From assembly GCF_001314325.1 (NCBI RefSeq), contig NZ_CP009430.1:248001-312000 (forward strand): DNA of 64,000 bases, in the 5' to 3' direction. The translations under genes were made by a program, and so were the position numbers. The DNA comes from Sphingopyxis macrogoltabida (GTDB lineage: Bacteria; Pseudomonadota; Alphaproteobacteria; Sphingomonadales; Sphingomonadaceae). Below, piece by piece: positions 32,004 to 40,768 of the stretch. Each line of letters starts with the position of its first letter. Position 1 is the stretch's first letter. The notes under the pieces were generated by a model, which saw only the letters and a list, made by a program, of their open reading frames with translations, was not told the DNA's origin and did not search any database.

Positions 32004-34616
32004 CTAGAACCGAAGCGTCGCCTCGACACCATAGGTGCGCGGCTGGGCGCGAACGCGGTAGCCAGTGCCGAACAGATTCTCGAGGCTGATACCGAACGGG
32101 TAGTAGAGCTTGTTGGTCAGGTTCTTGCCCCAGACCGAGATCGAATAATTGCCCATCGTATAGGTGGCACGGGCGTTGGCGACCCAATATTTGCCGTTGC
32201 CGTCACCGAACTTGCCCGAGGCCACCGCCGGGAGCGGGCCGCGGCTGTAATCCTTGAACGAGTCGAAATAGAACTGGCCGGTGTAATTGACGTCGCCGTG
32301 CAGCGTGAACTTGTTGTCGCCATCGTCGATGACGTCCCAATCGGCGGCGAAGGACGCCGACTGCTTGGCGGCATAGGGGAAGGGATTGCCCCCGACGCTG
32401 ACCGGCCCGCCCGAGGATACGACGCAGCTGCCGAGCTGCGCGGGGAAGTTAGGAATCGTCGACGGATCGGCGGGGCAGTCGCCGCCCTTGTAGCTTGAGT
32501 CCAGCAAACCGAAGGAGGCGCTGAGCGTGAAACCGTTGACCGGTTCGACGATCGCTTCGACCTCAAGGCCCTTCAGCGTCCCGTCGAGCGAGATGAGGTT
32601 GGCGGTTGCCGACGCATCGACCACCTGTCCCTGCTGCCCCTTATATTTATAGTAGAAGGCCGAGATGTTGAACTGGGCGCGATTGTCCCAGAAGCGCGAC
32701 TTGATCCCGCCTTCGAACGCATCGACCTGCTCGGGCTTGACGAAATAGACCTGGTTGGCGCTGCCATAAGCGAGGCCGTTGAAGGTCCCCGAGCGGTAGC
32801 CGCGGCTGTAGCTGGCGTAGACCATGACATCCTCGACCGGCTTCCAGTCGACGATCGCGCGCCCGGTGACGCGTCCCGCCGAGCCCTGGTTCCTGAGACC
32901 GCCCGGAAGCGGGATCCCCAGACCCTGGAAGGACGGGATGACGACATTGCCCGCCTCGTCGCGCACATCCTGCAGGAAATAGGGGGCGAAGGCCCCGCCC
33001 TGCTGGAAATCGGAGACGGTGATCAGGCGCGCCGTGCCGGTATCGTCAAAATAGGTGGTGACACCGTCGAGGAAGCGGTTCTTGTCCTTCGTGTAGCGCA
33101 GGCCCGCAGTGAACTTGAGGGTCGGCGTCAGCTCGTAGCTCGCCTCGCCATAAGCCGCATAGGACGTGCGCTTCTGGACGAAATGCTGGGTCGCATAGAT
33201 GCCGGTCGGGAGCGAGCCTGCCGAGAGCGCGGTCCCGTTGAACGCGCCGCCCGGGTTGAAATAGCTCGCCGGAAGACCGACCGCGGCCCGCACATCGCGC
33301 AGGAAGTTGAAGAAGTCGGGGGTGTTGTCTCCCGTCACCTTGTCCTTGCCGTAGAACGCTCCGACGATCGCCTTGAACGGACCCCCGTCGAAATCGAGGC
33401 GCACGTCCTGGTTGAACGCGCTGAACTTCGACCGGTAGCCGATCGCGCAGAGGCGGAGCGGGGTGCCGTCGCAGTCGGTCGACGACTGCGAGTAGAGTCC
33501 GTCGTCATAGCCGCTCACCGAGATGAGCTTCAAATTGTCGGTGAGATCGATGCGGGCGTCGAAGACCACGCCGCGGGCCCGTGACGTCGCGACACCGACC
33601 GAGTCGAGTTCGACTTCGTTGATCCCGAGGCCGCGGCCCGACTGGCTGTAGCTCGTCGGAAGGAGCCCCGCCGGCGCGAGCGCCGAGAAGAGCCCGCCGA
33701 GCAGGAAGTTCGGGTTGGTGTAACTGATCACATCGCTCGTGCGCGACGAACCGGTCGGAATCGGGCTCTCGGTGCCGCCTTCGGCTTCGGCTGCGTAGAC
33801 CTTGAGCTTGAGATCGACCGTGTCGACGGGTTTCCAGCGCATCGACAGGCGAAGGCCGTAGCTCTGGGTACCGCCGGGGCTCCGGCCGGTGTTGAAGTTC
33901 AACCCCGAGGCGCCGCCGGCGGCCGCCGTGCTCGGGCCTTCGGGCAACCGGTTCGCGATATAGGAATCGGCATCGACATAGGTGGCCGCGAGGCGGATAC
34001 CGAATTTGTCGGGCGACGGCGTGACTTCGATCGCGCCCTCGAGGTTGATGCGGTTGTAGTTGCCGTAGCCGGCGGTGAAATAGCCCTCCTGCCCTTCGAG
34101 CTGCGGTGACTTGGTAATGAAGTTCACAGCGCCGCCCGTGGTGTTTCGGCCGTAGAGCGTTCCCTGCGGGCCGCGTACGACTTCGATCTGGTTGAGATCG
34201 TAAAGCTGCTGGCCGTGGCTTGAGCGGAATGCCTGATAGACTTCGTCGACATACACGCCGACCGGCGATGCCGCGTTGGCATTGAACTCGGTGCCGACGC
34301 CGACGCCGCGCACCGAGAAGTTCGGCTGCTGCTGGCCGTAAGGCGAGGACACTTGCAAGTTCGGCATCGTGTTGTTGAGATCGCTCGTCTCGAACACGCC
34401 CTTGTTCTGAAGCGATTCGGACGAGATTGCCGAGACGGCGACGGGCACGTCCTGCAGATTCTCGGACCGCTTCGTCGCGGTGACGATGATGTCGCTGAGA
34501 CCGACCTGGTCCTGGGTGGTGCCGGTTTCTTCCGCTGGCGCTTCCTGCGCGAAAGCGGGCGACGACAGGCTTGCGATCGCAACAGCGAGCACGCTCGCGG
34601 ACATAAGATTCTTCAT
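32004..34616 (-). CDS. TonB-dependent outer-membrane receptor 4
   Basis: 870 residues, the longest receptor here. Signal peptide ends near AFAQ (about residue 23), followed by TonB-box-like SDIIVTATKRSENLQ and plug motif IEVVRGPQGTLYGRNT. The barrel ends in RF. Extracellular loops carry cysteine pairs in STDCDGTPLRLC and in GGDCPADPS/LGSC, unusual for this group. It is the first gene of the minus-strand run that ends with rubredoxin, and its upstream region carries the TTGCGT/ACGCAA operator shared with the XylM-like promoter. Uptake of the substrate of the oxidation island is the simplest reading. Confidence 0.92.
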   Translation of the reverse strand: MKNLMSASVLAVAIASLSSPAFAQEAPAEETGTTQDQVGLSDIIVTATKRSENLQDVPVAVSAISSESLQNKGVFETSDLNNTMPNLQVSSPYGQQQPNFSVRGVGVGTEFNANAASPVGVYVDEVYQAFRSSHGQQLYDLNQIEVVRGPQGTLYGRNTTGGAVNFITKSPQLEGQEGYFTAGYGNYNRINLEGAIEVTPSPDKFGIRLAATYVDADSYIANRLPEGPSTAAAGGASGLNFNTGRSPGGTQSYGLRLSMRWKPVDTVDLKLKVYAAEAEGGTESPIPTGSSRTSDVISYTNPNFLLGGLFSALAPAGLLPTSYSQSGRGLGINEVELDSVGVATSRARGVVFDARIDLTDNLKLISVSGYDDGLYSQSSTDCDGTPLRLCAIGYRSKFSAFNQDVRLDFDGGPFKAIVGAFYGKDKVTGDNTPDFFNFLRDVRAAVGLPASYFNPGGAFNGTALSAGSLPTGIYATQHFVQKRTSYAAYGEASYELTPTLKFTAGLRYTKDKNRFLDGVTTYFDDTGTARLITVSDFQQGGAFAPYFLQDVRDEAGNVVIPSFQGLGIPLPGGLRNQGSAGRVTGRAIVDWKPVEDVMVYASYSRGYRSGTFNGLAYGSANQVYFVKPEQVDAFEGGIKSRFWDNRAQFNISAFYYKYKGQQGQVVDASATANLISLDGTLKGLEVEAIVEPVNGFTLSASFGLLDSSYKGGDCPADPSTIPNFPAQLGSCVVSSGGPVSVGGNPFPYAAKQSASFAADWDVIDDGDNKFTLHGDVNYTGQFYFDSFKDYSRGPLPAVASGKFGDGNGKYWVANARATYTMGNYSISVWGKNLTNKLYYPFGISLENLFGTGYRVRAQPRTYGVEATLRF

Positions 34617-34675
34617 TAGCGCTCTCCCGTATGCACTCGGATGGGGAGCTCCGGTGCGATCATGTCCGCAATTTA

Positions 34676-34696
34676 TTGCGTGACCTTGATACGCAA
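34676..34696. promoter_or_regulatory. TGCGT-N9-ACGCA operator, receptor 4 / reductase divergent promoter
   Basis: TTGCGT and ACGCAA form a perfect 6-base inverted repeat with a 9-base spacer, about 60 bases from both divergent starts (34616 and 34753). The spacer (GACCTTGAT) resembles that of the site at 38787-38809, so both arms and spacing are conserved. Probable binding site of the MerR-like protein encoded at 38899. Confidence 0.7.
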
Positions 34697-34752
34697 AATA
34701 ATCTGTGCCACAAACATGTCAACCACTTTACGAATTTTGAGAGAGATGCCGA

Positions 34753-35799
34753 ATGTCGCTGTTATCCAAGCTTTTTGGGAAGGCACCCGACCGCGCCGTC
34801 GAAATCGAGTCGTCGGGTGACCACTTCAATGTGCCTCCGGGTACCACGATTCTTGAACGCGCGCTCGCCGAGGGAATCGCCTATCCGCACGACTGCACGG
34901 TCGGCACCTGCGGGTCGTGCCGAACGCGCCTGATTTCCGGTAAAGTCGAGGCTATCACGCCCTTCGGCTACACGCTCAGCCGCGAGGAGCTCGAGGCCGG
35001 ATATATACTGGCCTGTCAGGCCCTGCCGAAGTCCGATCTGGTGCTCGATGTCGAGATCGGAAGCAGCGCCGACGCGCAGGCTGTCCGGCAATCCGCGACG
35101 TTCTTCAACGCGAGCGAACTCACCCATGACATAAGGCGCGTTGCAATCAGAGTTGATAAACCGATAAACTATCGCGCCGGCCAATATGCCAATGTTCATT
35201 GGGGCGATGGCTCGGTCCATCGCTCTTACAGTTTTGCCGATGCTCCGATCGCCGGGGGAACCACCGAACCCCATTTCTTCATTCGGCATGTTCCGGGCGG
35301 CCAGTTCACCGACCGCCTCTTCGGCGGCTCGCTTCCCGGTGAGCCTCTCGAACTCGATGGGCCGCACGGCAATTTCTGGCTCCGGGACGGCAAAGGGCCG
35401 ATCATCTGCATCGCCGGTGGGTCGGGCCTCGCCCCCCTCATCAGCCTCTTGCAGGACGCGGCAAATCGGCGCGTGCGTCGCGACTGCATCCTGCTGTTCG
35501 GGGGACGCGGCGAGCGCGACCTTTATGCGGCGGATGCCATCGCCGCGATCCGGAGCGCCTGGACCGCGAGCTTTGACTATTGGCCCGTCCTCTCCGAGGA
35601 GACGAACCCCCAATATCGCAGCGGTTTCGTCACCGACTATGTCCCGCAGGCGCTTGAACGGCTCGGCCCCGGCGCGCAGGGCTATATGTGCGGGCCGCCG
35701 CCGATGATCGATGCGGGCATCCACGCGCTGACCGAGGCCGGGATCGGCCTGCCCGACATCCATTATGACAAATTTACAGACGCCAGCACCGGCGCGTGA
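34753..35799 (+). CDS. Ferredoxin-fused NAD(P)H reductase of a XylMA-type monooxygenase
   Basis: 348 residues with the order plant-type [2Fe-2S] ferredoxin, FAD domain, NAD domain, as in XylA of xylene monooxygenase. Iron-sulfur cysteines are in HDCTVGTCGSCRTRL near residues 45-60 and ILACQAL near 92. The FAD motif is RSYSFAD, the nucleotide motif GGSGLAPLISLL, and MCGPPPMID closes the NAD site. It passes electrons from NAD(P)H to a membrane di-iron hydroxylase; the obvious partner is the XylM-like gene at 37653. It diverges from receptor 4 across the shared operator and leads into the aldehyde dehydrogenase gene. Confidence 0.92.
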   Translation: MSLLSKLFGKAPDRAVEIESSGDHFNVPPGTTILERALAEGIAYPHDCTVGTCGSCRTRLISGKVEAITPFGYTLSREELEAGYILACQALPKSDLVLDVEIGSSADAQAVRQSATFFNASELTHDIRRVAIRVDKPINYRAGQYANVHWGDGSVHRSYSFADAPIAGGTTEPHFFIRHVPGGQFTDRLFGGSLPGEPLELDGPHGNFWLRDGKGPIICIAGGSGLAPLISLLQDAANRRVRRDCILLFGGRGERDLYAADAIAAIRSAWTASFDYWPVLSEETNPQYRSGFVTDYVPQALERLGPGAQGYMCGPPPMIDAGIHALTEAGIGLPDIHYDKFTDASTGA

Positions 35800-35815
35800 T
35801 TCACGGGAGAATGAG

Positions 35816-37255
35816 ATGAGCCTTGATCGCAACAACTTTTTCATCGGCAATGAATGGGTCCGGCCCGCGTCCGACCGTCGCTTCAAGATCCATAACGCCT
35901 CGACCGGCGAGCATGTCGCGACCGTGCCCGAAGGCGTCGAGGCCGACGTCGATGCCGCCGTCGCCGCAGCACGCCAAGCCTTCGACCATTCGCCCTGGCC
36001 GCGCCTCAAGCCCGCCGAGCGTGCCGACATCATGCTGCGCTTCATGGCCGAGCTCGTAGAGCGCGGCAGCGCGATCGCCGAGGCCGTCAGCCTCCAAAAC
36101 GGTATGCCGGTCACCCTCGCCAACATGCTCGAGGCGCAGTTTCCGGCAGGCGTCCTCCAATATTATGCGAGTCTCGCCGACAGCATCACGGCTAGCGAAA
36201 GCCGCCCCTCGCAGATGGGGCAGGAAACGCTCGTCGAACGCGCGCCGGTCGGCGTCGTCGCAGCGGTCGTGCCGTGGAACTTCCCGGTGACCCTCGCCTT
36301 CAGCAAGATCGCTCCGGCGATGCTGACCGGCTGCACCCTGGTAATCAAGCCTTCGCCCGGGACGGTGCTCGATTCCTATCTCGTCGCCGAAGCCGCGCTG
36401 GCGGCAGGAGTCCCCCCAGGCGTCATCAATATCGTCGCCGCCGACCGCGAGGTCGGCGCCTATCTCGTATCGCATCCGGGTATCGACAAAGTCGCCTTCA
36501 CAGGCTCGACCGGTGCCGGCCGTGCGATCGCCGCGCAATGCGGCCAGCTCCTCCGGCCGGTCACGCTCGAGCTAGGCGGCAAGTCCGCGGCGCTGCTCCT
36601 CGACGACGTCGACCTCGGCGCCTTTCTGCCTGCCATTCCGATGGTAAGCATGCTCAATAACGGGCAGGCCTGTTACAACGGAACGCGGCTTCTCGTGCCA
36701 GATACGCGCTACGACGAGATCGTCGGCGCGGTGGCGGAGACGGTGTCGAGCTTCACGGTCGGCGATGCGCTCGACCCCGCCACGCATGTCGGGCCGATGG
36801 CCTCGGCTGCGCATCGCGACCGCGTCGAATCCTATATCGCGAAAGGCCGCGACGAAGCGCGGCTCGTTGCCGGCGGGGGCCGTCCCAAGGGACATAACAG
36901 CGGCTGGTTCGTGGAACCGACAGTATTCGCCGATGTCGGCGAGAATGCCGTCATCGCCCAGGAGGAAATCTTCGGCCCGGTGTTGTCGATCATCCGCTAC
37001 GCCGACGAAGCCGATGCCGTGCGTATCGCCAACGCCTCGCAGTTCGGTCTCGGCGGCTCGGTGTGGAGCCAAGACCAGGCGCGCGGCATCGCGGTTGCGC
37101 ATCAGGTCGAGAGCGGCACGATCGGCGTCAACGGCTATATGCCGTCGCTCGGCTCACCCTTCGGCGGGATCAAGGCGAGCGGCATGGGCAGCGAGTTCGG
37201 CCCCGAGGCTCTCGCCGGCTACCAGCGCACCAAGTCGATCTATGTGATGGGATGA
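35816..37255 (+). CDS. Aldehyde dehydrogenase
   Basis: 479 residues from ATG 35816, with GGGAGA five bases upstream; the ATG at 35811 is followed at once by a stop. All family elements are present: VVPWNFPVTLAFSKIAPAM, the NAD segment FTGSTGAGRAIA, catalytic Glu in TLELGGKS, catalytic Cys in NNGQACYNG and EEIFGPVLSII. It oxidises an aldehyde to the free acid with NAD(P). It follows the reductase by 16 bases. With the XylB-like dehydrogenase and the hydroxylase it completes a methyl-to-carboxyl oxidation, equivalent to XylC in the xylene pathway. Confidence 0.92.
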   Translation: MSLDRNNFFIGNEWVRPASDRRFKIHNASTGEHVATVPEGVEADVDAAVAAARQAFDHSPWPRLKPAERADIMLRFMAELVERGSAIAEAVSLQNGMPVTLANMLEAQFPAGVLQYYASLADSITASESRPSQMGQETLVERAPVGVVAAVVPWNFPVTLAFSKIAPAMLTGCTLVIKPSPGTVLDSYLVAEAALAAGVPPGVINIVAADREVGAYLVSHPGIDKVAFTGSTGAGRAIAAQCGQLLRPVTLELGGKSAALLLDDVDLGAFLPAIPMVSMLNNGQACYNGTRLLVPDTRYDEIVGAVAETVSSFTVGDALDPATHVGPMASAAHRDRVESYIAKGRDEARLVAGGGRPKGHNSGWFVEPTVFADVGENAVIAQEEIFGPVLSIIRYADEADAVRIANASQFGLGGSVWSQDQARGIAVAHQVESGTIGVNGYMPSLGSPFGGIKASGMGSEFGPEALAGYQRTKSIYVMG

Positions 37256-37305
37256 AGCATGAGGAAAGGCGCCGCGGCGCGGCGCCCTTCCCAGCTGCCT
37301 CTAGC

Positions 37306-37653
37306 TCAGCCGGCGGTGCCGGCCTTGGCGAGATGGCGCTCGCGCGCCACGAGATAGAGCGGGAAGGCGAAGCAGGTGCCGATGAAGGACAGGCCGAAAT
37401 AGAGCCAGCCCTTGCGCGCACCAAGCCCGATCCGCACCGCATCGGGCACGACCCAGATCATGAAGACCGCCCAGGCCGCCAATATGTCGATGGTGAGAAA
37501 GGCGGCGGCGCTGCCGCTGCGATAGGCATCGAGAAAGAAGGTCGGCAGGAGCAGCAGATTGCCGCCCTCCCTCACCCACGCGATCCCGTGAAACCAGGCC
37601 GCGGCCGCCGAGGCAACCGCGATCAGGATATAGAGCAGGTGGCGGGCGACCAT
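37306..37653 (-). CDS. DUF2834-like small membrane protein
   Basis: 115 residues with about three membrane helices (residues 5-21, 50-70 and 82-103). FLTIDILAAWAVFMIWVVPDAVRIG and FGLSFIGTCFAFPLYLVARER match the DUF2834 pattern. Its ATG overlaps the stop of the XylM-like gene as TGATG, so the two are made together. No known function; a helper or stabiliser of the membrane hydroxylase is a reasonable but untested idea. The 50-base gap to the aldehyde dehydrogenase stop contains no obvious terminator. Confidence 0.75.
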   Translation of the reverse strand: MVARHLLYILIAVASAAAAWFHGIAWVREGGNLLLLPTFFLDAYRSGSAAAFLTIDILAAWAVFMIWVVPDAVRIGLGARKGWLYFGLSFIGTCFAFPLYLVARERHLAKAGTAG

Positions 37654-38762
37654 CAGCTGGCGGCCCAGGCGCCTGCAGGCTTTTCGTCGAACCAGTCGGG
37701 CCAGCCGGCGGCGCGGTTTTGCGCCCTCGCAAGCTCGCGTTCCTCAGGCGTCGCCAGTTCATTGTCCCAGCGCTTCAGCGCCGGCTTGATCACGGCATTG
37801 TGCCAGAGCGGCGGGATCAGAGCCGAGAAGAAACAGACGAACACGCTCGGCATCGGGATCCACTGGCGGTCAGGACGGAGCTCGTGGAAGGCGGCGAAGC
37901 TGTCGGTGTGGTGGTCGGCATGGTTGGTGATCTCGAAGCCCATCACGCGCGACAGGGGCTTGAGATGATTCCAGACATGGCGGCGCGCGATCGCGCCGCC
38001 GGGGACCCGAGTGAGCCCGTAATGCTGGAAATAGTTGAAGCTCTCGACCCAGAAGCGCGCGCCGACCATGCCGGCAAGAACGACAGCCACCGCGGTCCAG
38101 CCGCCGATCAGGAAGACGAGGCTCTGCATCACGAGCTGCGCGAGGAGCGCTTTCCAGATGCGGTGCTGGATCGACCAGCGGCCGTAGCCCTGCTTCTCGA
38201 GGCTGTCGCTTTCCATCCGCCACGCGTCGCGCGTGCTCTGGATGACCGCCTTGCCGGTAAAGCCGTAGAGCGAGACGCCGCGGCGCGCGGTGTCCCCGTC
38301 ATGTTCGGTCGCGACGTCGAGGTGGTGACCGGTCACATGCGCGATCTCGCGGGTGCAGTCGAGATAGCAGACCTGCGAATAGGTGCCGATGAACCGGCGC
38401 AGCTTGCCGCGCTGATGATAGAGCTCGTGCGAGGCGGGCACGAGCGGGACAACGCTCATCCAGGCAAGCGAAAGGATCGCACCGGCATATTGCCAGGGCG
38501 TGATCGCCTCTGAAGAACGCACCCAGAAGGCCGCCATGAAATAGAGCCCGACCGCGAGGATTGTCGCGAGCCAAACGGGCAAGTCCGCCATCAGGCCGCG
38601 CTTCATTTCACGCGGACGCATATCGTTGGGCAGCACCGAATCGATCAACCCGAGCAGCGGAAGCGAGGCGATGCCGATGAAGACCCAGTTCCCGCCTAGC
38701 GCAAACCCCGCATAAGCGGCGATCTGCACGAGCACAGGGGTATAATAACGCGTGTAGTCCAT
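37653..38762 (-). CDS. Membrane di-iron hydroxylase, XylM/AlkB family
   Basis: 369 residues from ATG 38762 with GAGGAG upstream; longer forms would begin inside the operator. Four to six membrane helices. Histidine boxes are HELYHQR (112-118), HVTGHHLDVAT (142-152), NYFQHYG (243-249) and NHADHH (280-285). The C-terminal half with FHELRPD, MPSVFVCFF, LIPPLWH and ATPEERELA is much closer to XylM of xylene monooxygenase than to alkane AlkB. It inserts oxygen into a methyl group, likely aromatic, allylic or cyclic. Electron donor is probably the XylA-like reductase. The operator lies just upstream, and a regulator diverges. Confidence 0.92.
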   Translation of the reverse strand: MDYTRYYTPVLVQIAAYAGFALGGNWVFIGIASLPLLGLIDSVLPNDMRPREMKRGLMADLPVWLATILAVGLYFMAAFWVRSSEAITPWQYAGAILSLAWMSVVPLVPASHELYHQRGKLRRFIGTYSQVCYLDCTREIAHVTGHHLDVATEHDGDTARRGVSLYGFTGKAVIQSTRDAWRMESDSLEKQGYGRWSIQHRIWKALLAQLVMQSLVFLIGGWTAVAVVLAGMVGARFWVESFNYFQHYGLTRVPGGAIARRHVWNHLKPLSRVMGFEITNHADHHTDSFAAFHELRPDRQWIPMPSVFVCFFSALIPPLWHNAVIKPALKRWDNELATPEERELARAQNRAAGWPDWFDEKPAGAWAAS

Positions 38763-38786
38763 CGTCGGAACTCCTCTCTCCGACTC

Positions 38787-38809
38787 AATGCGTAACATAT
38801 ATACGCATT
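38787..38809. promoter_or_regulatory. TGCGT-N9-ACGCA operator, hydroxylase / regulator divergent promoter
   Basis: AATGCGTA and TACGCATT form a perfect 8-base inverted repeat with a 7-base spacer, 25 bases from the hydroxylase start. The inner TGCGT-N9-ACGCA core matches the site at 34676-34696, including several spacer bases. It lies beside the MerR-like gene, consistent with autoregulation plus control of the island. Confidence 0.72.
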
Positions 38810-38811
38810 AC

Positions 38812-38827
38812 GATAAAGCACTTTATC
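38812..38827. promoter_or_regulatory. Second palindrome GATAAAG-CA-CTTTATC
   Basis: A perfect 7-base inverted repeat with a 2-base centre lies two bases from the previous operator. It could be a site for a second regulator or overlap the regulator promoter. It is not present at the 34676 site. Confidence 0.45.
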
Positions 38828-38898
38828 ATTTGACGACTTATGAGCGATTTTTTGCGTTGCCCTCGGCGCAAGGGAAGGCTTATTCGGGGCGCGTGAAA

Positions 38899-39627
38899 AT
38901 GCGCGATCTGGAAAAGCGGACAGGGGTCCACCGGGAGACGATCCGGGTTTACTTTCGGCACGGGCTCCTCCCGGAGCCGGAGCGACCGGCGCCCAATGTC
39001 GCCGACTATGGCGAGACGCATGTCCAGGCGGTGCTTGCGGTCCGCAAGCTGCAGCGCGACGACGGTCTCACCCTGCCCCAGATCAAGGAAGCGCTACGCG
39101 GGCAAAACAGCGATGGCCGGGTCGATGCCGCGGCCTTCCGCAACCTCGAGGCGCTGGTCGCCGCGCGCGTCGGCATGGACGGCGAGGTCCTGCTTGAAAC
39201 GCTGACCGCGGCCTGGCCCTATGCCGAGCATGACGCGAAGGTCTTTCAGGGTCTCGGGATCGTCGAGATCCTCGACACGCCCAAAGGCCCTGCCCTCAGC
39301 ATCATGGACAGCCGCATCGTCACGATCTGGCAGTTGATGCGCGCCGAGGGCTATACCGAGGAAAACGGGTTTCCTCCGACCGTCGTCGATTTCTACGCCA
39401 AGCCCGCCGACATGGTCGCCCGCGAGGAATCGCAGCGGTTCATCGATGCGACCGAGGGACGAATGGACGACGCCGAGGCCGCGCGCATCTTCCATGCCGG
39501 TATTCGTCACATGGTCGACTTCTTCGCGCTTCTCCGTCTCAAGAGCCTGATGCGCTATATCCATTTCGACGACGTGACCGGTCATGTCGACGCGGCGCGG
39601 CGCGACGCGAACGGACCGCCCAAATAG
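38899..39627 (+). CDS. MerR-like transcriptional regulator
   Basis: 242 residues from ATG 38899; GTG 38893 is possible, while the longest frame from 38788 would start inside the operator. The N-terminus MRDLEKRTGVHRETIRVYFRHGLLPEP is a MerR-type winged helix with the typical following DYGETHVQAVLAVRKLQ. The remaining 160 residues are helical and match no ligand domain I know; there is no metal-binding Cys motif. It diverges from the XylM-like gene across two palindromes and probably controls the oxidation island through the TGCGT-N9-ACGCA sites. Its 3' end overlaps the convergent gene at 39582 by 46 bases. Confidence 0.8.
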   Translation: MRDLEKRTGVHRETIRVYFRHGLLPEPERPAPNVADYGETHVQAVLAVRKLQRDDGLTLPQIKEALRGQNSDGRVDAAAFRNLEALVAARVGMDGEVLLETLTAAWPYAEHDAKVFQGLGIVEILDTPKGPALSIMDSRIVTIWQLMRAEGYTEENGFPPTVVDFYAKPADMVAREESQRFIDATEGRMDDAEAARIFHAGIRHMVDFFALLRLKSLMRYIHFDDVTGHVDAARRDANGPPK

Positions 39628-40754
39628 GCCGGATAGCCAAGCTGGCTGACCACCGCATAGTCGGCCATCCGCAGATCCTCGTCGGCGCGTCCGTCCGCAA
39701 AGGGTGCAATGGCTTCGGCGGCGCTCTCGCGCGCAGCCACGTCACCTAAGCGGCCTTTCAAGGGCTGCAAGGCCGCTACGACATCGGCAATGAAGGCCGG
39801 AAGCGTCTCCTTGCGGGCGTGCCGATCATAGTCGGTCTTCCCAAGGAAGAGCGTCTGGATCATGTTCCGCGGTTCGGGGCGCTGAATGAGATGCGCGAAG
39901 ATCGCCATTTCGCTGCGGATCGCACCATCGAAGCATTGCGGGAGACCGAACTCGATACAGTCGAGGATCGCGATCGGCGCCGGATAATAGCCCTCGGTCT
40001 CTGCCATTACACGGGCGCGCACCGGATCGATCTGCGCCGACACCGAGGCCGGCCCCAGATCGAGCCAGTCCTCCTTGTCCCACGGCTGTGCGGCTTCCGG
40101 CCGCGAGAGAAGCCAGGCCTCGGCGGCCGCGACTTCGTCGCCCTCCGGGACGAGCGCATGGACAAGGCCTGCATCGAGCGCCGCCTGTCCAGCGAGGCGA
40201 GCGCCCTCGAGCAGGATCGGCAGGGCGGCCTGGACGCCGACGAGGCGCGGGAGGCGCTGCGTCCCCCCCGCGCCGGGAAGCAGACCGACGAGCGATTCCG
40301 GAAGCCCGAGCGCGGCACGCGGGCTGTCGACGAGAACACGGTAGTGCGTCGCGAGCGAAAGCTCGCAGCCTCCCCCGAGCGCGAGGCCGGCAATCGCCGA
40401 GGCCACCGGCTTGCCGGCGGTCTCAAGCGCGCGGAGGGCAGCGCTCAGCGGGAAGAAATGGTCGAAGGCGATGGTGAAGCGTTCGCGCGCCGGCGCCGCG
40501 ACGATCATGTCATATGCAACGCCGAGTTCGGTGAGATCGGCCCCTGCGCAAAAGGCATTGTCCTTGCCTGACCGGACAAGTACGCCGAGGACATCGCTCG
40601 TACCGAGCCAGGCCGCAAAGGCCTTGAGCTCATGGATCGCGGCGTTCGAGAAGACGTTCATCGTCCGTCCCGGCGCGTCGAAGACAAGATGGACGAGGCC
40701 ATTGTCCTGAAACTCCAGCCGGAACTGTTCCATGGCGGGCGGCGGATTGGTCAT
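39582..40754 (-). CDS. Enoyl-CoA hydratase, FadB/FadJ N-terminal-half type
   Basis: 390 residues from ATG 40754. Residues 1-200 are a crotonase domain with FCAGADL, both catalytic glutamates (GGGCELSLA and LGLPESLVG) and GAGGTQRLPRL, as in the hydratase part of FadB/FadJ. Residues 250-310, including EGYYPAPIAILDCIEFGL, match the linker helices that precede the dehydrogenase domain in those fusions, but the dehydrogenase itself is absent. It would hydrate a 2-enoyl-CoA; in a ring-cleavage scheme it could act like BadK. Last gene of the ten-gene operon; its end runs antisense to the MerR-like gene. Confidence 0.85.
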   Translation of the reverse strand: MTNPPPAMEQFRLEFQDNGLVHLVFDAPGRTMNVFSNAAIHELKAFAAWLGTSDVLGVLVRSGKDNAFCAGADLTELGVAYDMIVAAPARERFTIAFDHFFPLSAALRALETAGKPVASAIAGLALGGGCELSLATHYRVLVDSPRAALGLPESLVGLLPGAGGTQRLPRLVGVQAALPILLEGARLAGQAALDAGLVHALVPEGDEVAAAEAWLLSRPEAAQPWDKEDWLDLGPASVSAQIDPVRARVMAETEGYYPAPIAILDCIEFGLPQCFDGAIRSEMAIFAHLIQRPEPRNMIQTLFLGKTDYDRHARKETLPAFIADVVAALQPLKGRLGDVAARESAAEAIAPFADGRADEDLRMADYAVVSQLGYPAYLGGPFASRRAAST

Positions 40755-40768
40755 CGTCTTTCCTTCGG

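Noticed and set aside
37653..38762. Alkane hydroxylase AlkB in the strict sense
   Set aside because: Histidine boxes are shared, but the C-terminal segments and the ferredoxin-fused reductase fit XylM much better.
38831..38870. Third TTGCG/CGCAA operator near the regulator start
   Set aside because: Arms are present but the spacer is one base shorter and GC-rich, unlike the other two; probably chance.
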